Assembly (NCBI RefSeq): GCF_040807025.1
Contig: NC_090945.1
Location: forward strand, 38,867,088-38,931,087
Source: Struthio camelus
Taxonomy: Eukaryota; Chordata; Aves; Struthioniformes; Struthionidae
Reading direction: 5' to 3'
Length of the DNA: 64,000 bases
Both the position numbers and the translations under genes were made by a program. Position 1 is the stretch's first letter. Every line of letters begins with the position of its first letter. Positions 1 through 13,900 of the stretch are shown in pieces. Under the pieces are notes generated by a model that saw nothing but the letters and a program-made list of their open reading frames with translations, ran no database searches and was not told the origin of the DNA.

Positions 1-1770
1 CTGTTTCCTCTGGAAGTTTGGCTTTGGTCAAGGACTCAGCAAACTAGTTGAACGCTGAAGGTTGACGTTCGCTGAAGCTGTGGTAGCTCAAGTCTGTCTC
101 TCTGCAGAGCTTTAGTGATTGAGTCGTAGTGGAGGGACATCAGCCCTGCTATGGTGTGCAGTTGTTACCCTGCACCAGTTGCTTACTTTTGTGTCGTCGT
201 TAGATGTGGCAGGTACCACTGTGCTGTCTTTGGGGTGGAGACAGGATCATTTCACTTGTGTTTTATAGAGTACTTTGAAATTCTTCAGATGCTCCTAAAA
301 TTGCAGCATTTTGTTTTTTCTTGGCCTTGAATTTTGAAAGCACCCGGAAAACAATCAGTAATTATGTCTTAACTGTGTAGAGGTACATAGGAAAGCACTT
401 GGGGTGTCTGACCTGCAAGCAACGTGTTTGTACATAAATCAATTGGGAGATACTAGAATTATTTTCATTAACAGAAGTTCTACCTTGAAATAGCATTTCA
501 CGAGTATGGACAATTATTTCATAGTTAGTAGTAAACCACTAAAGGTAATCTTCTGAACTGTCTATTAGCAGTTAAGTTTTGTTGTACTGTCAGGCTCTTG
601 ATAATTTCTTTCTGTTTCAAGAAGTCCGGTAGGATAAATTAAACCTAAAAAATACTGCTATGCAGTGTTTGTAACATCACAATCAAAGGGTCAACAGACC
701 CTTTTTTTGTGCAAATAGTGTGTCTTTGAGATGCAAGGTGCTCACATGTTTATATATTGGAGAGCAATGAAAAATTGTTTTTCATTTTTTAGAGCTTTGG
801 CAGCCTTCATCTAGTGCAGCGTTTCACCTGCATTGCTTCATTTCGCAGTCATAAGGACTGCCTGTTTCAGAGAGAAAACGTGGCTTGCTCAGAGCTAAGA
901 TGTGACTAGTCAGTTGATAGGTAGGAAAAAGTAAAAATAATTGGGTGTGCCTTTCCCATTTGAGAAAACCGGTTCAATGTGATAGTTCTTGTGTGCTTTA
1001 TGCATTTTTCATGCAAAGTGGCCAGGAGTCTCAGGAGCAGATCACTGTAGCTATTTTGCAGATAGCTGAGATGCCTGGAATTGATAGAGCCGAGGTTAGT
1101 TCTGTGCTGTGCAGCAGCGGGGGAAAGGTCCAGGCAGAGAAGAGTGGCTTGACTTGAGGGACTTGGCTTTTGTTACACAAACTCTTCTTCCGCACAAGCC
1201 TCCCAAGAAAAGCAGCTTTTAGCGCTGTGCCTATCCAAAAGAAAGGACAATTTCCCTTTGTCTTTGCCCTGAACGCAGAGGGCATTTCAGAGACTTAAAG
1301 CTCCAAGTAAAGATTGGCCTTGTTTTGATCTGCACATTTTTTGAAAAATCTTCTCCCCATGCTTAGAGGGGTTTTTGTTTGCTTTTAAGCCCGATATTTG
1401 CTGACTTCAAGTTCCACCCCGCTGACCCCATGGCTGGGACCTGAACCAATAGCTCAAGCTGAAATGTGATGAGTAGGAATTGAGTAATTTGTGCGTGCGC
1501 TAAAAGTAGTATGCCCAAGAGCATGGATTGATACAGAGCTGCTTTTTGCAGCTGCTTTAAGAATTTTTACACAATATTGGCTATTGGTTTTGAAACTTTT
1601 AGCATCATCAGCCAAACAAGAACAGGTTAGCCTCCTAAAGTTTTGGAAAGCAGCCCAATTTAAAAAAAAAAAAAAAAAAAAGTAGGCCAAGGTGGAAGTA
1701 GAAGGCTTTGGGGATAAGATTAGGAGCCCATTTTCTTTCCAAGCCAACAGGTTTTATTATTTAATTGTAG
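1..1770. other. Presumed TMEM131L intron, no exon placed
   Basis: The first recognisable exon begins in phase 2, so this stretch should be intron, possibly with an upstream exon. A segment at about 1031-1092 has AG and GT borders, but its peptide is not recognisable and I did not call it. It ends with an A-run at about 1662-1681. Confidence 0.5.
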
Positions 1771-1925
1771 GGAATAGCCAGCAAGTGCCTCTCAGGAATG
1801 AAACAGAAAACTGTGAGACTTTAAAAAAGCAGCTCAACCTAAAGCCTTCCACTGAGAAAAAGATTAATAAAGGGTCTAAGGAAGAGACTCCATGCTGCGC
1901 AAAAGAGGAGATTGCTTCCTCTGAG
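1771..1925 (+). CDS. TMEM131L: TMEM131L exon (first one seen in the window)
   Basis: Acceptor ttaattgtag at 1761-1770, donor gtttgt at 1926. The exon starts with two bases of a split codon, then reads [20 protein letters not shown] and ends in phase 0 at EIASSE. The sequence is Lys/Glu-rich and hydrophilic, as expected for the tail. The donor is weak apart from GT, so the exact end is slightly less certain than for the other exons. Confidence 0.75.
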
Positions 1926-4900
1926 GTTTGTATTAAGCAATCTTTCTCCTTTTCAAATTTAAAATCATCTCCTTTTTATTTATTTCTGTATGTACGTAGA
2001 GGTGTATATATATATATATGTATGTATATAGACAATTACATATAGTCACAAAGACACTTCAAGCACTTTACTGTAAATCAGATGAATGAGGAAGTAACTG
2101 GATGTGCTCTCCCACATCCCTTACACACCAGTGCTGGTTTATAAAATGATAAACAGTTTTGGTAAAATTTAGAACAGCCCTTATATTGTGATATCAGCTG
2201 TATCACAACCAGAGATTTTCTTGCTTGTCATCAGAGCAGGCACAAACATACTGGAGCCTAATGCCAGCTCTCAGCCGCAGTAGTGGTGATGGGGGAGCAT
2301 ATCCCAGAGGGGAGGTGTACTAGCAGGCAATACCTCCCTCCGTTTGTAGACCTGATCTCCAAATATGGGGCTTTGCCTCAGAAAACTGCATTTCAGAATT
2401 AAGGGACATAAATCTTAGATATTTATTTATTTAATTACACTGAGGGGCAGAAGCCTCTTAACGGATTGTAAAGCTGCTGAAAAGGGTCATCCTGCATCAC
2501 TGGTTTCTGAGCACTTGATAAGCACAATACATTGACCCTTACTGCAGATAGCATAAAACACTTGAAGGGCTTCCTCAGGTAACTAGTAAACCAAAGAATT
2601 TAGATTAAGTTTTTATTCTGTCTGCTAGATACTAGTCCCGCGATAAAGAAGGGTAATGACAAATTGCTTGGCATGCTTCAGGAGTACCTAACAGAAAAAA
2701 CAGTTTCTAGTCTTGTTTTCAGAATTGTTGTTTCAGACTTCTTTTCATGTGTGGCTTAGTGGTTCTCAGTTTTTGTTTCTTGCATTTCTTAAAATAATTA
2801 TTATTTGTTGATTAACTTACTCCATTATTTCCTCCGTTGTAATTCGGATGAATGGGGGGAGGCACCCCAAGCTGCTGAGGAAAGGGAGGATTTATTGCTG
2901 CTGAACTTGCACACAAACTGATCATAAATCTGACAGATGTTTTTTATTTTTCGCACATTGGGAATTTTTTTGACTGCTTCCCTCTTTCTCCCCCTATTTT
3001 TTACTTCTCTGGAAGTCAGGGCTAGATGCTCTGGGGGAAGATACTAACACTGGGAATTCAAAAATTTCTCTCTCATGATCTGTTGGTGTTTTGAAGGACA
3101 AAGTCTTGGAAACACTGATGAAGTTGATGGTCCTGGAAAGAGGAAGTGCTGTGGAAAGGCACTAAATCATGCAGTAACTGTGCAATTGAGTCATTTTGTC
3201 TGGACAAATTTAGCTAGAAAAATCCAATGGAGTTCATTTACTGAGCTGACTTCATTTTATAATCTACGTATTGTCTCAGCTCGTATTTTTACCTTTAGCA
3301 AGAAGATGCTTATAGGAAGAAGAAACCTCAGGAGAAAAAAGAAGGAAATGCATCAAATATAAATTGGAATAGAAATAGAACATCTAGAAAAAATAAGAAA
3401 AAGAATGTTAATATTTCTACAAGGTATGTATTGCCTCACCAAGTCATGGAGAAAACCAGAGACGCTTTAATGTTTCCATGGGTTTTCTGAGTGTACCTTA
3501 GGCAGATTGCTTTACCTATTTAAATAAAGACACTGTAATCCAGGCCTGAGACTTTCTTTTTAAGAATCTGCAGTACTAAGAATCACCACGGAAAAAAAAA
3601 ATTATCCTTTTATAACTCTACGTGTACATAAATTCATCCCATTCTGTACAGCAGTAGTCACTCTCTGTTACATTCTGTTATTTGTTGTCTTGTCAGTTGG
3701 GATGGTTAGCTTCCTTTCCCTTACGTGTTGTATAGATAAAATCCAGTCATGGATTTCCTTCAGTAAAAAAAAAAAAAAGAGAGAGAGAGAGAGAATAACA
3801 AAATTGTTGAAATGATTCCACCTTCAGGTGAATCAGCTGGTTTATTGACAAGCTTAGGGAAAGTCATCTGCTAGTAGTTTTGAAAGAGGAAGAGAAATAC
3901 ACAGAGAAGAAGAAGGGACTTGCATTTTTGCCATAATGATTAAAAAGTTATTTTCCTCAGAGAGGCTGATCAAATAATGTAACTGAGGCTTCACAGGTAA
4001 GCATTAAGATAGGTTAGAGCAGCACTCAGATTCATAAGAATATTAAAAGAGCCTTGGGAAGATATTCTTTTTTCCCAGGTTCATTTAAATACATTTTTGA
4101 AGTGAGCTGTAAACCACTCACTGTTTCACATTTTTATTGTTTGTTTTGTTAAGAAATGCCAATTATAACTAGTGCTAGAATAGACACGCTCCTGGTGTGG
4201 GAAGTCAGCATTACATGAAAGTCCTTGCAGCATGCAGATCTTTGTAGGTGAGCAGAATGAAAAACAGTGACTGAAGTACTTAAATTGGTGTCTGTTCCTT
4301 GAACTGATTCAGTAGCTGCTATTTTTTGAGCTAAGGTGCAACTTCCTCCTGTAGAAACTTGACAGGTGGATTTTACTCATTTTCCCTTAGTACTCTGATT
4401 ACTGTATTAGATCCAGATATTTCAGTTTTGCTAGCAAACCTAAGATCGTTTCAGATGATGGATTTATTCTAGTTATAATTATGCCAGTGAAATGGATATA
4501 GGGCCCGTTTTCCTGTGTGTCTGGATCTTGGTGCGATACTGTACTGGTCTTATCACCATAACATCTGAATGCCTTCCGCAAGCGCCTTAGAGATTGGAGT
4601 TAAACATATGCATGTTGTTTTACTTCTCTCCCTGAGAAGTAATAGTTTGCGTAGTGGAACACTGAATTTTGGGAAAGCTTCAGTAGAGCCTTTCTAGGTT
4701 TCTCTGTGGTGGGGGCAAGACTCCTATTTCTGGCCCCGCATTCTGCCTTGATAGGCTCTTGAGCTGAGTGTTTAATACCTGCAAAGAAAAAATGCAGCTG
4801 AAATGTAAAATGCCGACACGATTCTTTGTGTGCGGTTGTATTAGGGTTCCTGAGCAGAGTGAGTTGAAACATCTGTGCGGTGAATTTGAAAGGCCGGAAC

Positions 4901-7900
4901 TGAGAGCAAACATGGGAATAAGAGTGTGGTGTCCTCCGGGTAACGGGGAGAATTGTAAAGCAGACCAGAAAACCGGGAGCTTGTCTGTACAGGGAGAAAC
5001 AGGTAGGTCATCTTAATTTTGTTAAACTGGGGAAGAAATGTAAAATGTTTTTTTGGCAGTAGAACTGACTTCCTTTCTTGAGTGATTTTTGCTCGTCTGC
5101 CCCGCACAGTCTGACACAAGACAGCAGTATTGGCTGAGGATACCTGGGCGAGGGACTGGTGTTTGCGTGTGTGTTCAAATTAGAGCTGATGTTAGCTGAA
5201 GCAGCTGAATTGCTAAGGCCAATTCTCAGGTCATTTGAAAAAGCGCCGCTAGCGTGGGTACCTGCTGCCTGTTTTTCTGTCAGGGTTTTAGCTGGCTATT
5301 TTCCCTAGCTTTTGGGAAGAGGAGGACTGAAGAAGGTATAAATATTTACAGGGTTGTCCTCTGTCTCCCTGATGAGATGATAAGGAGAAATCTGTCTTTA
5401 GAAGAATTGTCTTCAGAAGTTCCTACAGCCAGGACATGTTTCCTGTTTAAAATAGTATCTATATAGTTCAAAGAGCAACATGTGCTTTCTGATTCATACT
5501 GTTACCTGTAACTGCATTGTACCCTGACTTGTATTCATTGTACAGGGGATGTCATTTAGGTCATGAGCCCCTCGTGGTAGGGGCTGGCATGTGTTTCTTG
5601 ATAAGACTATCAATATATGTTGTTTTCCGTCCTGTTATCAGAAAATTTAGAAAATGCATGTAAATTCATGTTTCAGATGACTTCTCATTGAATTTGCAGT
5701 TGAAAGACCTTCTTAATTATTTTGGGTTTCTTTTTCCAACTTTTGTAGAAAGCTTTTATCAACGATCCAAAAAGAAGTGTTTGGAGAAATTTTGTTCCGA
5801 TTCAAGCTCAGACTGTGGGAGTTCATCGGGAAGCGTTCGTGCCAGTCGCGGGAGCTGGGGTAGCTGGAGTAGTACCAGCAGTTCTGACGGAGATAAAAAG
5901 CCCATGGTTACTGCTAGGCATTTTCTTCCATCCAGTAAGTTGTGCAAATACCATCGTTGCACCAGAGCGGGCAGAGTTTCGGCCTTCCTTTTGGATAGTA
6001 AAGGGATATTGGGCTTCTTAGTGGCAAGGAACGTGTAACTTGCCTTGTAAGGGAGAGAACACCTCAGAATTGAGAGGAGAGTTTAAAAGAAGTGTAAGTA
6101 CTTGAAGCAAAGTACTGGAAGTTTTGTGGCAATGAAAATGAGTTATCAGGCTCCAGGGAAGCTGTCAGACTCTGCACTGAGGAGGCTGCACTCAATTAGT
6201 TTTTATAGAAAGATGGAGGAACTAAGAGTTACTAGTCAAAGCAATTGCTGCCTTTGAATTAATGTTACATCACGTGATTCTCATGAAAATGCAATCTTTT
6301 TGTTGTAGCTATTTTAGAAAGTGCACAAATGAGGAATGTGTGAAAGCAGCTCAAAAATACCTGAGAACGCTCAGCTGGGATAGTTGTATTTGAGGTATAA
6401 GTAGTCAGGATCCCTAAGGTGCTTAATTAGTATGAAAAGTCACAACTGTGGTTCATTACTGTATCTTTCTGAATGCCTGAATATCATGAAAATAGTTGAA
6501 ACCCTAAGACTCTATCACTGCCAGACTCTTCTCAGATTGATGTAACGCTAGAAGTAGATTTAGAGGAAGTGCTGGAGTGAAACAAGAAAAAGCATCTTTG
6601 AGTACCTGAAGGAAACCGTTTTGAATGATTTAAAATTTTGTGTGTGTGTGTGTGTGTATAGATATATATGTGTGGGGAGTATATATATTTACACACACAT
6701 ATGTATGTATAAAACCCTGCAACTTTATATTTTGAAAAGATACTGTGATATATCTGAACCTGTAATCTAATGGGTTATGAATCATATGCAGGTGAATGTT
6801 CTGTTTGTTCAGATTATAATCCCTCTAAAGGAAAAGAAAAAAGTAATTTCAAATTCATAATGAATTTGATAGTAAAAAGGAATCTCCATTAAGATTAAGA
6901 CTGTAATAATACTTATAAAATACACTTAAGACCATGTGGAAATAGATTCTTCTAAGTCTGAGGCTACATGTTCTTTTAGTTAGAATAGTGATTCTAAAAC
7001 GTGGTGTAATTTTATAAGCTCCACCTTCCCCTTCAGCTAGTCATAAACAAAAGACTATATAGAGAAGGAGCTATACATGAAAACTGTGTAATTGTGGTTA
7101 GTAAGCAAACCTATTAACATGTTAGAATTAATGAAGTTATTGATACTCCAGTCTGAGAGAGGACTTGATTTATACCAGTCACGAGTCTATTTGTGTGTAT
7201 ATGTGTTCTGTGCATACTTCTTTTTTTTAGGATCTTTGATTTTCACAGTCATTCTTTTCTTTAGGAGAGAATATTTCACAAAATGATTTTCCATCTGAAA
7301 CTCCTATCACTTTAAATCTGTCTCATAACATCTGCAATACCAGGTAAAAAAATTTGAATCTATACCTGTAAGACATTAAAGAAACTCCACCAACTTGAAA
7401 TCTTGGCTCATTTTGATAAATTATACCTACCTGTTGTCTTGTTCTTTTTTTTTTTTTTTTTGGGGGGGGGGGGGGGGAAGTGTCATCTAATCCTCTTTTC
7501 CTAACTTGAAAAAGAAAAGTCTTTCTCAATATGTGAAAAGATCTATGCAAGTGAGACAGAAAATGGATTATGCTTGGGAAATATGATAAATGTTTCTAAA
7601 TGTAAAATAAAATTGGAAAAAAGGGAAATAAATTTTTTCTCTGATTTCTTCTAAATCTAGCAATTTATAACATTTCCTTATCACTTAGGTATATTAAAGC
7701 AATTATTATTTTAAAAAAAAGTGGAAATGAGACTTTCAAGTTGATGTTATTCTTTTAATGAGAAAAATGTTCTATTAGGATATACAGCATGAAAATTGAT
7801 TTCCCCTTCCTCATGTTCTTTTCTACCTCTTTCCTGTAATACAGTTAGCATCTGAAATTTTTATTACTGTGAATCCTCATTTCACCTCTCATTCCTGACT

Positions 7901-10900
7901 ATCTTAAGTTTTCACTAGCAGAAATAATTTAATCCTCTTCCTCTGGGATTCTGGTACTTGAAAATGTTCCTCTTCCACTCTTGCTGGTTTGTTTCTTTGG
8001 TGGGATTGGATGAATATGGAATCGATCTCCATGCCTGTGTTTCTTTGTGCACATAAAAGTAAACTCTGCTTGTCAGAAAGTTATGGGAAACATTGAAACA
8101 CATGAGAAGTTGTAGGCATCTTAATGCAATAGAGCTTCCTTTCCAGTCTTAGAGAACAGCTGTTGAATCAATTTGCAGTAGGTTGATATGTGGATAATAA
8201 GAGTGGGGTAATTAGGATTTACGCATTTTCCATGTCTGATGAGCAGCTGCTTTTTAACTAGAGAAAAAAGGATGTTATAAAATTGCACAGTGGTAATTCA
8301 AAATATGGAAAATCAGGAAAGCAACTAGGAAAGCGATAGCAACTGTGATGTTCATCAGAATATTTTTTACATGTCTGTATGTTTCTGTTGAATTTCAAAA
8401 CATTAGTGTGCCTAAATTTAAGGAAATAAATTTTCTTTTCATTTAGCAGAGAAATGAACACCATCCCCCAATATCCAGAAACCTTATGTCCCAGCTTCAC
8501 TGACATGGCTGCAGATCCTGACAAAAATAAAGGTCAGTTACTTTATCAGTGGCTTAGGCTGGTTTTGCACGCTCTTTGTGAGCAGCTTCAGTGATGTTGC
8601 TAATAACGCTTACCTACACAAACATCAGAGATGCATGTTATTAGAATTCAACTTATTTACTTCTAAACCAGTCTTATAACCTTGACATTTTTTTCTGCAT
8701 CTACTCTGTGTGAAGACAGCAGTTAGCTTTCAGCTCATGCATAAGGTATTCATTGTGTGGGTTTTTTTTTTTTGTTTTAATCATGCTTTGCCCAGGTTTT
8801 GTCTAAAGTAATGCGGTTGGGAGATGAAGAGCACCGATTCCTTAAAATGAAGCTCAGCATCAGCTTAGATTTGACCATTTTCTCTCCCTAAGTTTAAACA
8901 GTTAGGACTTGCTCCTCTTGAAAGAAATAATGAATGAGAGTGGGTTTGGGCTTTTAAATCTCTGAGAGCTTTCATTATTTGTATTTCAAAGGGAAATAAT
9001 ATTAACTTGTTCAGTGGGGTTCATAAAAGCAAAAGGCTACATGGTGAGATAGAGTTTGAAAGCTGGTTAAAACACACAGCTCTGTGAGCAGCAGAACTCT
9101 GATCTGCCTGTGGCTGTGCCTCTTGCTGTAGGACTAACGTGCGTCTAGTGAGGTGCAAACGCCAATTAAAGCTTTTCCTATGGTAGCAATATTCATAATA
9201 TCTATGGCGTGAAATAATGAAATTGAGCCCACTGTGCAACCATTCTGTTGTGAAGACCAATCATTTGGATCTTTTCCTTTACCCAGCTGCCTGTTTTCAC
9301 AGAGCTGATAGGAACTAAGTATCTTTGGGCAGTCAGGGGATTAAGACTGTAGAGAACACCACAGTGAATGTCTGCCCTATAGGCTAAATACAACCATAAT
9401 GAGTTCATGTACTGTTTGCACATGAGTAGTTCTAGCAACACTGCCCATCTATTGAAAACCTGACCCTGTTCCTGCATTCATGCATCCTGCAGAGTCAGTC
9501 AGTGACCCAAGGGTGAGCTGGTGGGGCTCGCGTTCATCTGGTCTGTCCTGCCATGAGGACCAGCACTGTGTTGGTGCCTGTGACTGATGGCTTAAGAATT
9601 CTCTGTAGGAATTTTTTACCCTGTTGTTTTTTGTCCTGAATTTCAGAATTGGCTTTGAATCTTTTAAAATATTGTTTAATAAATAGAATTTTTGAGATTT
9701 GTTTAAAAATTGACATTTATCAAACATATATAGGTTGGGCAGTATCTGTCTAGATTTGTTTTATCTAGCATACAGTCTTTGTTGTGGATCTGAGAGTGAA
9801 ATGGCATTGTGATGTTAAGAGTTTATAAATGCCTCCTCCTATTCTTTTGCATTTCATTCCCCTTTACCTTTCTAGGTCTTTACCCAGCAGGAGACTTGTG
9901 GCCTGCTCAACCAGTCTGCCTGACAAACAGTTTAAACTACAACCTTGAGAATAACATACCATGCATGATCCAAGAAACCCCCTCTGTCCACAACAGGCAA
10001 GTTATGTTTTATGTAGATAGTGTGGATAATACTTTATTTGGATTTCTGTAACACAGAGGACTACACTGAGCTTATCTTGCAGTATTCCTAAGGCAGATGA
10101 TAGTTAAAACAAAATCCTTGCAGTAGCTTCAAGCTTAGTTCTAGTAAGAATGTTGCTATATAGTTATGTTCTTGTATTACTAATCATTAATAATTTTGCT
10201 AATACAAATTCACTGATGTCCCTACTCATAGCTATTCCATAATCTACTTGCAAATATAATCATATACTTTTTGGAAGGCTTTTGATTTCTTCCATTTCTT
10301 TTATATGGCAGAAGGCCCTGCTTTTTTAGGTTTTTTTTTTTCTGCTCTTGCTAAACACATGGCTTCTGTATATCACAGCGTGTGTTTTGCAGTATGTGCT
10401 CACGTTAAATGATGTAAGCAGATACTATTATATAATAACAAATAGCCCAATTTGAAGATGGTATAAAAATAAAAGTTAGTCTAAATATTTCCTGCGCTGC
10501 CTGGATTTGAGTTAGTCTTCCTGCAGTAATGAACTCGAGTAACTTTTGCACTTTAGACTCTCCACACTGTAAATTTTACTAATGAAAGACGCACCACAAA
10601 CTAGGGAGAAGAAACACTCAGCCGCCACAGAGCAGGGAAATGCTGTCAGTTCTGCGAGCCATGTTCTGTCATCCAAAATGATAGAGTGAAAGCACTGAAA
10701 CGCCCAAGTGATGATCTTCTCATCCTAAGCAGCCTGCTAATCTCATTCTAAACCTTTTGTGTCGACAAACTGCAGCCCTAATGATTTAGAATAATGGCCA
10801 GTGGTCTAGTTAAGTCAGATCAAATAAATGGTGATTTGTGGCAGATTCCATATTGTGCTACTTTGCTTTCACAGGCCCATTTCGTAACTAGACTATTTGA

Positions 10901-13900
10901 ACTTTATAAACAAAAGTACACATAGTTATTTGTTAACATATCGTAGTAATAACTTAAAACTCCTTGCCTGAGTAGTAAAACCGAGTTAGTACGCTTTGAG
11001 GTAAAATCCTTTTGTATGCCTACCTTATCCAGCCTAGATCCTGCTTGAAGGCTGGACTTCTTCAAGCTCACTGCATAGCAGAGCTCTTTTCACTTCTGAC
11101 ATGTATTTAAGACTTACTTTTGAAAAATCTTTTTGAAATATTTAAATTATTTTTTATGAAAACATACATAATCCCTACAAATGAATGTGGAGTTTAAGAA
11201 AGCATTTTTTTTAATGGGGCTAACACTTGTTGTGGTGAAAGTAGAAATGCCTATTTTAGTTGTTATTCATGGAAATGCTTGAGAATGCACTAATTTTTCT
11301 TTTATTTCAAATTACATTATTTCATTTTGTGTCTACTCTTTATCTAGGAGAGAAATACAATTATTTTCTTTTTTACAGAGAAAGATGTTGAACTGTGTTA
11401 GGACTCTGCTAACTGTAGTTACAAATCATTCATTCTCTGAAAGGTAAAAGCTCAGTAAGAGAGTCGTTATGACTATGTAATGGCACAGAGTAGATAGTGA
11501 CGGAATTTGCATGGCAAGTGGAATGTGAAAAGCCTAATCATTAGTTACAGGCATTTTATATCCAATAGCTTTACAGTAGATAAGTGTTTCTAAATAATCT
11601 TCAGAAGTTCTGTGAATTGTTTCTGAAAGCAGATTTTCTTTACATTGAGACAGCTTCATTGATTGGAATGCAGCTTGTGACAGCCAGTTTTCCAACATGT
11701 ATTGTCCGTTAGAGATGAATGAATATGGTGCTTTCTCAGAAGGTAAGATGAGATAAAGCTTCTGTGTTATCACTGAGCATGTTGTTTTCTCTCACCTTTG
11801 GTAAAACAAAGGCTGAGATTGTCTGCAAACATCTGGGCATTCATCGCTTAAGCAAACTTTAGTTTTCAGCTGACTGTGTGCTCTGTAGTTATAAAGAGTG
11901 TCTGCATGCGGCAGATGAGAAAACTGTCCTTTTACAGAATTATTAAGCCCGAGGAGCCAGTATACGGGACCCTGTCTGAGAGGGAAGGGGGAGAAGTGCT
12001 CATAATCACAGTACTACACAATTAGTTTTGCACAGTTTTCTTTGTTTCCCCTCTGGCAGGCTTCTGCCTTCCAGTGTGTGAAACAGAAGGCCTCCTGTGA
12101 CCAATTACCTTTCCAGGCTAGAGTTTCTTGGCTTGGGAAGCACACTGGCAAGAACCTAGAATTCTTTAGCATTACCTAAGCAATAATTAAAGGTCAGGCT
12201 ACAGTATCGCAGACAGCATGGTGATCCCTTGGGGGCTTCGAGCCGAGGCATGTTGGCAGTGAAGCCTGGGTAGGCTTTGCCCTGCGTGTTCTGTGGCTAA
12301 TAAAGACTTCATTCTCCAGTGAAGATATTGCCTACTCTTTATCCGGTGCTCCTGATAGCAATTCATTAGTGGGTTCCTAATACAAAACGGTAGTCTTGTT
12401 GACATAAACGGTTATCTTCAGCTGCTGTGTCGCCCTAAAGCTGCCTTAAGTTACTGAAAACTAGGTCAGTTCCAGCGTGTCTCACTCTGAGAAGACTGAA
12501 CATTCCTGCACAGAAAGGTCAATAATGTTTACATTGCAAAAGGCTTATTTTGTGTTCCTGTTTTTATCAACTGTAGAAAACATGAATTACCCCAGTGGCT
12601 TCCCAGGTACCGCAGCGGTGCAGAATACGGCCTTCATTGATCAGAACTGTCCTTCTACCTGGAACGCGCCTCCCAACATGCCGCCGACCTGGGAGCCTGC
12701 TAGCTACGTCAGCTCCACAGTGAGTACTCCCCTTGTGAGGCTCTGCCTTCATGTGCCTGGTCACGAGCTTTCCTGATATATACCTGTCTTTCTCATACCT
12801 ATTGCTTTGCATGTTCTTCATGTTTCCTTTAAGTAGCCTAAGTTATGTATTTGATGCTGGTGTTGGGAGCATGGCTCTTCCTTAGTTGTTACTAGAGTTT
12901 GCTTATACAATTTAGAGACAGATCGTTTTGCCTGAAAATTGACCAAAATCTTCTTGTGTGTGGAAACGCATTTTAGACCTTGTGACAATCGACCGAGACT
13001 CTTTCCTTCCAAAGCCAACCTTACAGTTGAGAATAAAATACAAGTAGCACTGATAACAAAACCAAAAGAGATTTAAATGGAAATTGATCTCAGTGACTCT
13101 GACAGGTTTTCTTTGCTAGCAAGTCTAGGTGATTTAAAATTGTTGCAAGTTTCTGAATGCTGACCTTGACCTGTTAGGCTCAAGTGTAGCCATGTTTCTG
13201 TCAGTCCCATAGTGGAGTGAAAGACCGGCTTCAGTTCAAAGTGGTCTTTCTCTCCTCTACCACCTACTCTTCTGCTCATATTTCAAAAACTCGTGTTCTA
13301 GAAATTTATTTTTGTGTTTACAGCAAGTTTATTTTGAATAAAGCAAGAAATATTAACTACAAAAGTAAAAATTCTGCTGTATTTAAAAAGTTACAAAATT
13401 GGTAGACTGCTTCCTAAAATAACTGTGGCTTTATTTCATATTTTATTCAGGAATGCCTGGAAACACAGAAGGTAGAGATTGGAAAATACATTAGATAATT
13501 CAGTTCATTTCCCTGGCGAGCTTTTCCCTACAATACATTTCAGTGTTTCATTCAGTTTTAAAAGTCCCAGGACTTCCATGACCTTCTCTGAGAGACTTCC
13601 TCACAGACTAATACATCTTGCTCTCCAGGAGGTTCTTTATGAACTTTCTAAATTTTCTAGCTAAATTCCCTAGCTCCCAGTTACAGTCTCTTTTCTGTAC
13701 TGAATATCGCTCTCTGCTGCTGGTGTGCAGTTTGTGTCTCTTTGACACAAACTTCAGCCTTTTTCTTGTCATTCTCTTTTAATTTTACCTCTTCAAACAT
13801 GCCTTTTGTGGTGCTCTTCACGTCTTCCAGTTGTCTGCTCTTTGCCTTAATAACCTGACCAGAACAGAGTATTGTTACATGTTACAGTAATATCGGAGTC

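Noticed and set aside
1031-1092. Possible extra TMEM131L exon bounded by AG and GTTAGT
   Set aside because: The peptide is not family-like and the phase does not lead clearly to the exon at 1771.
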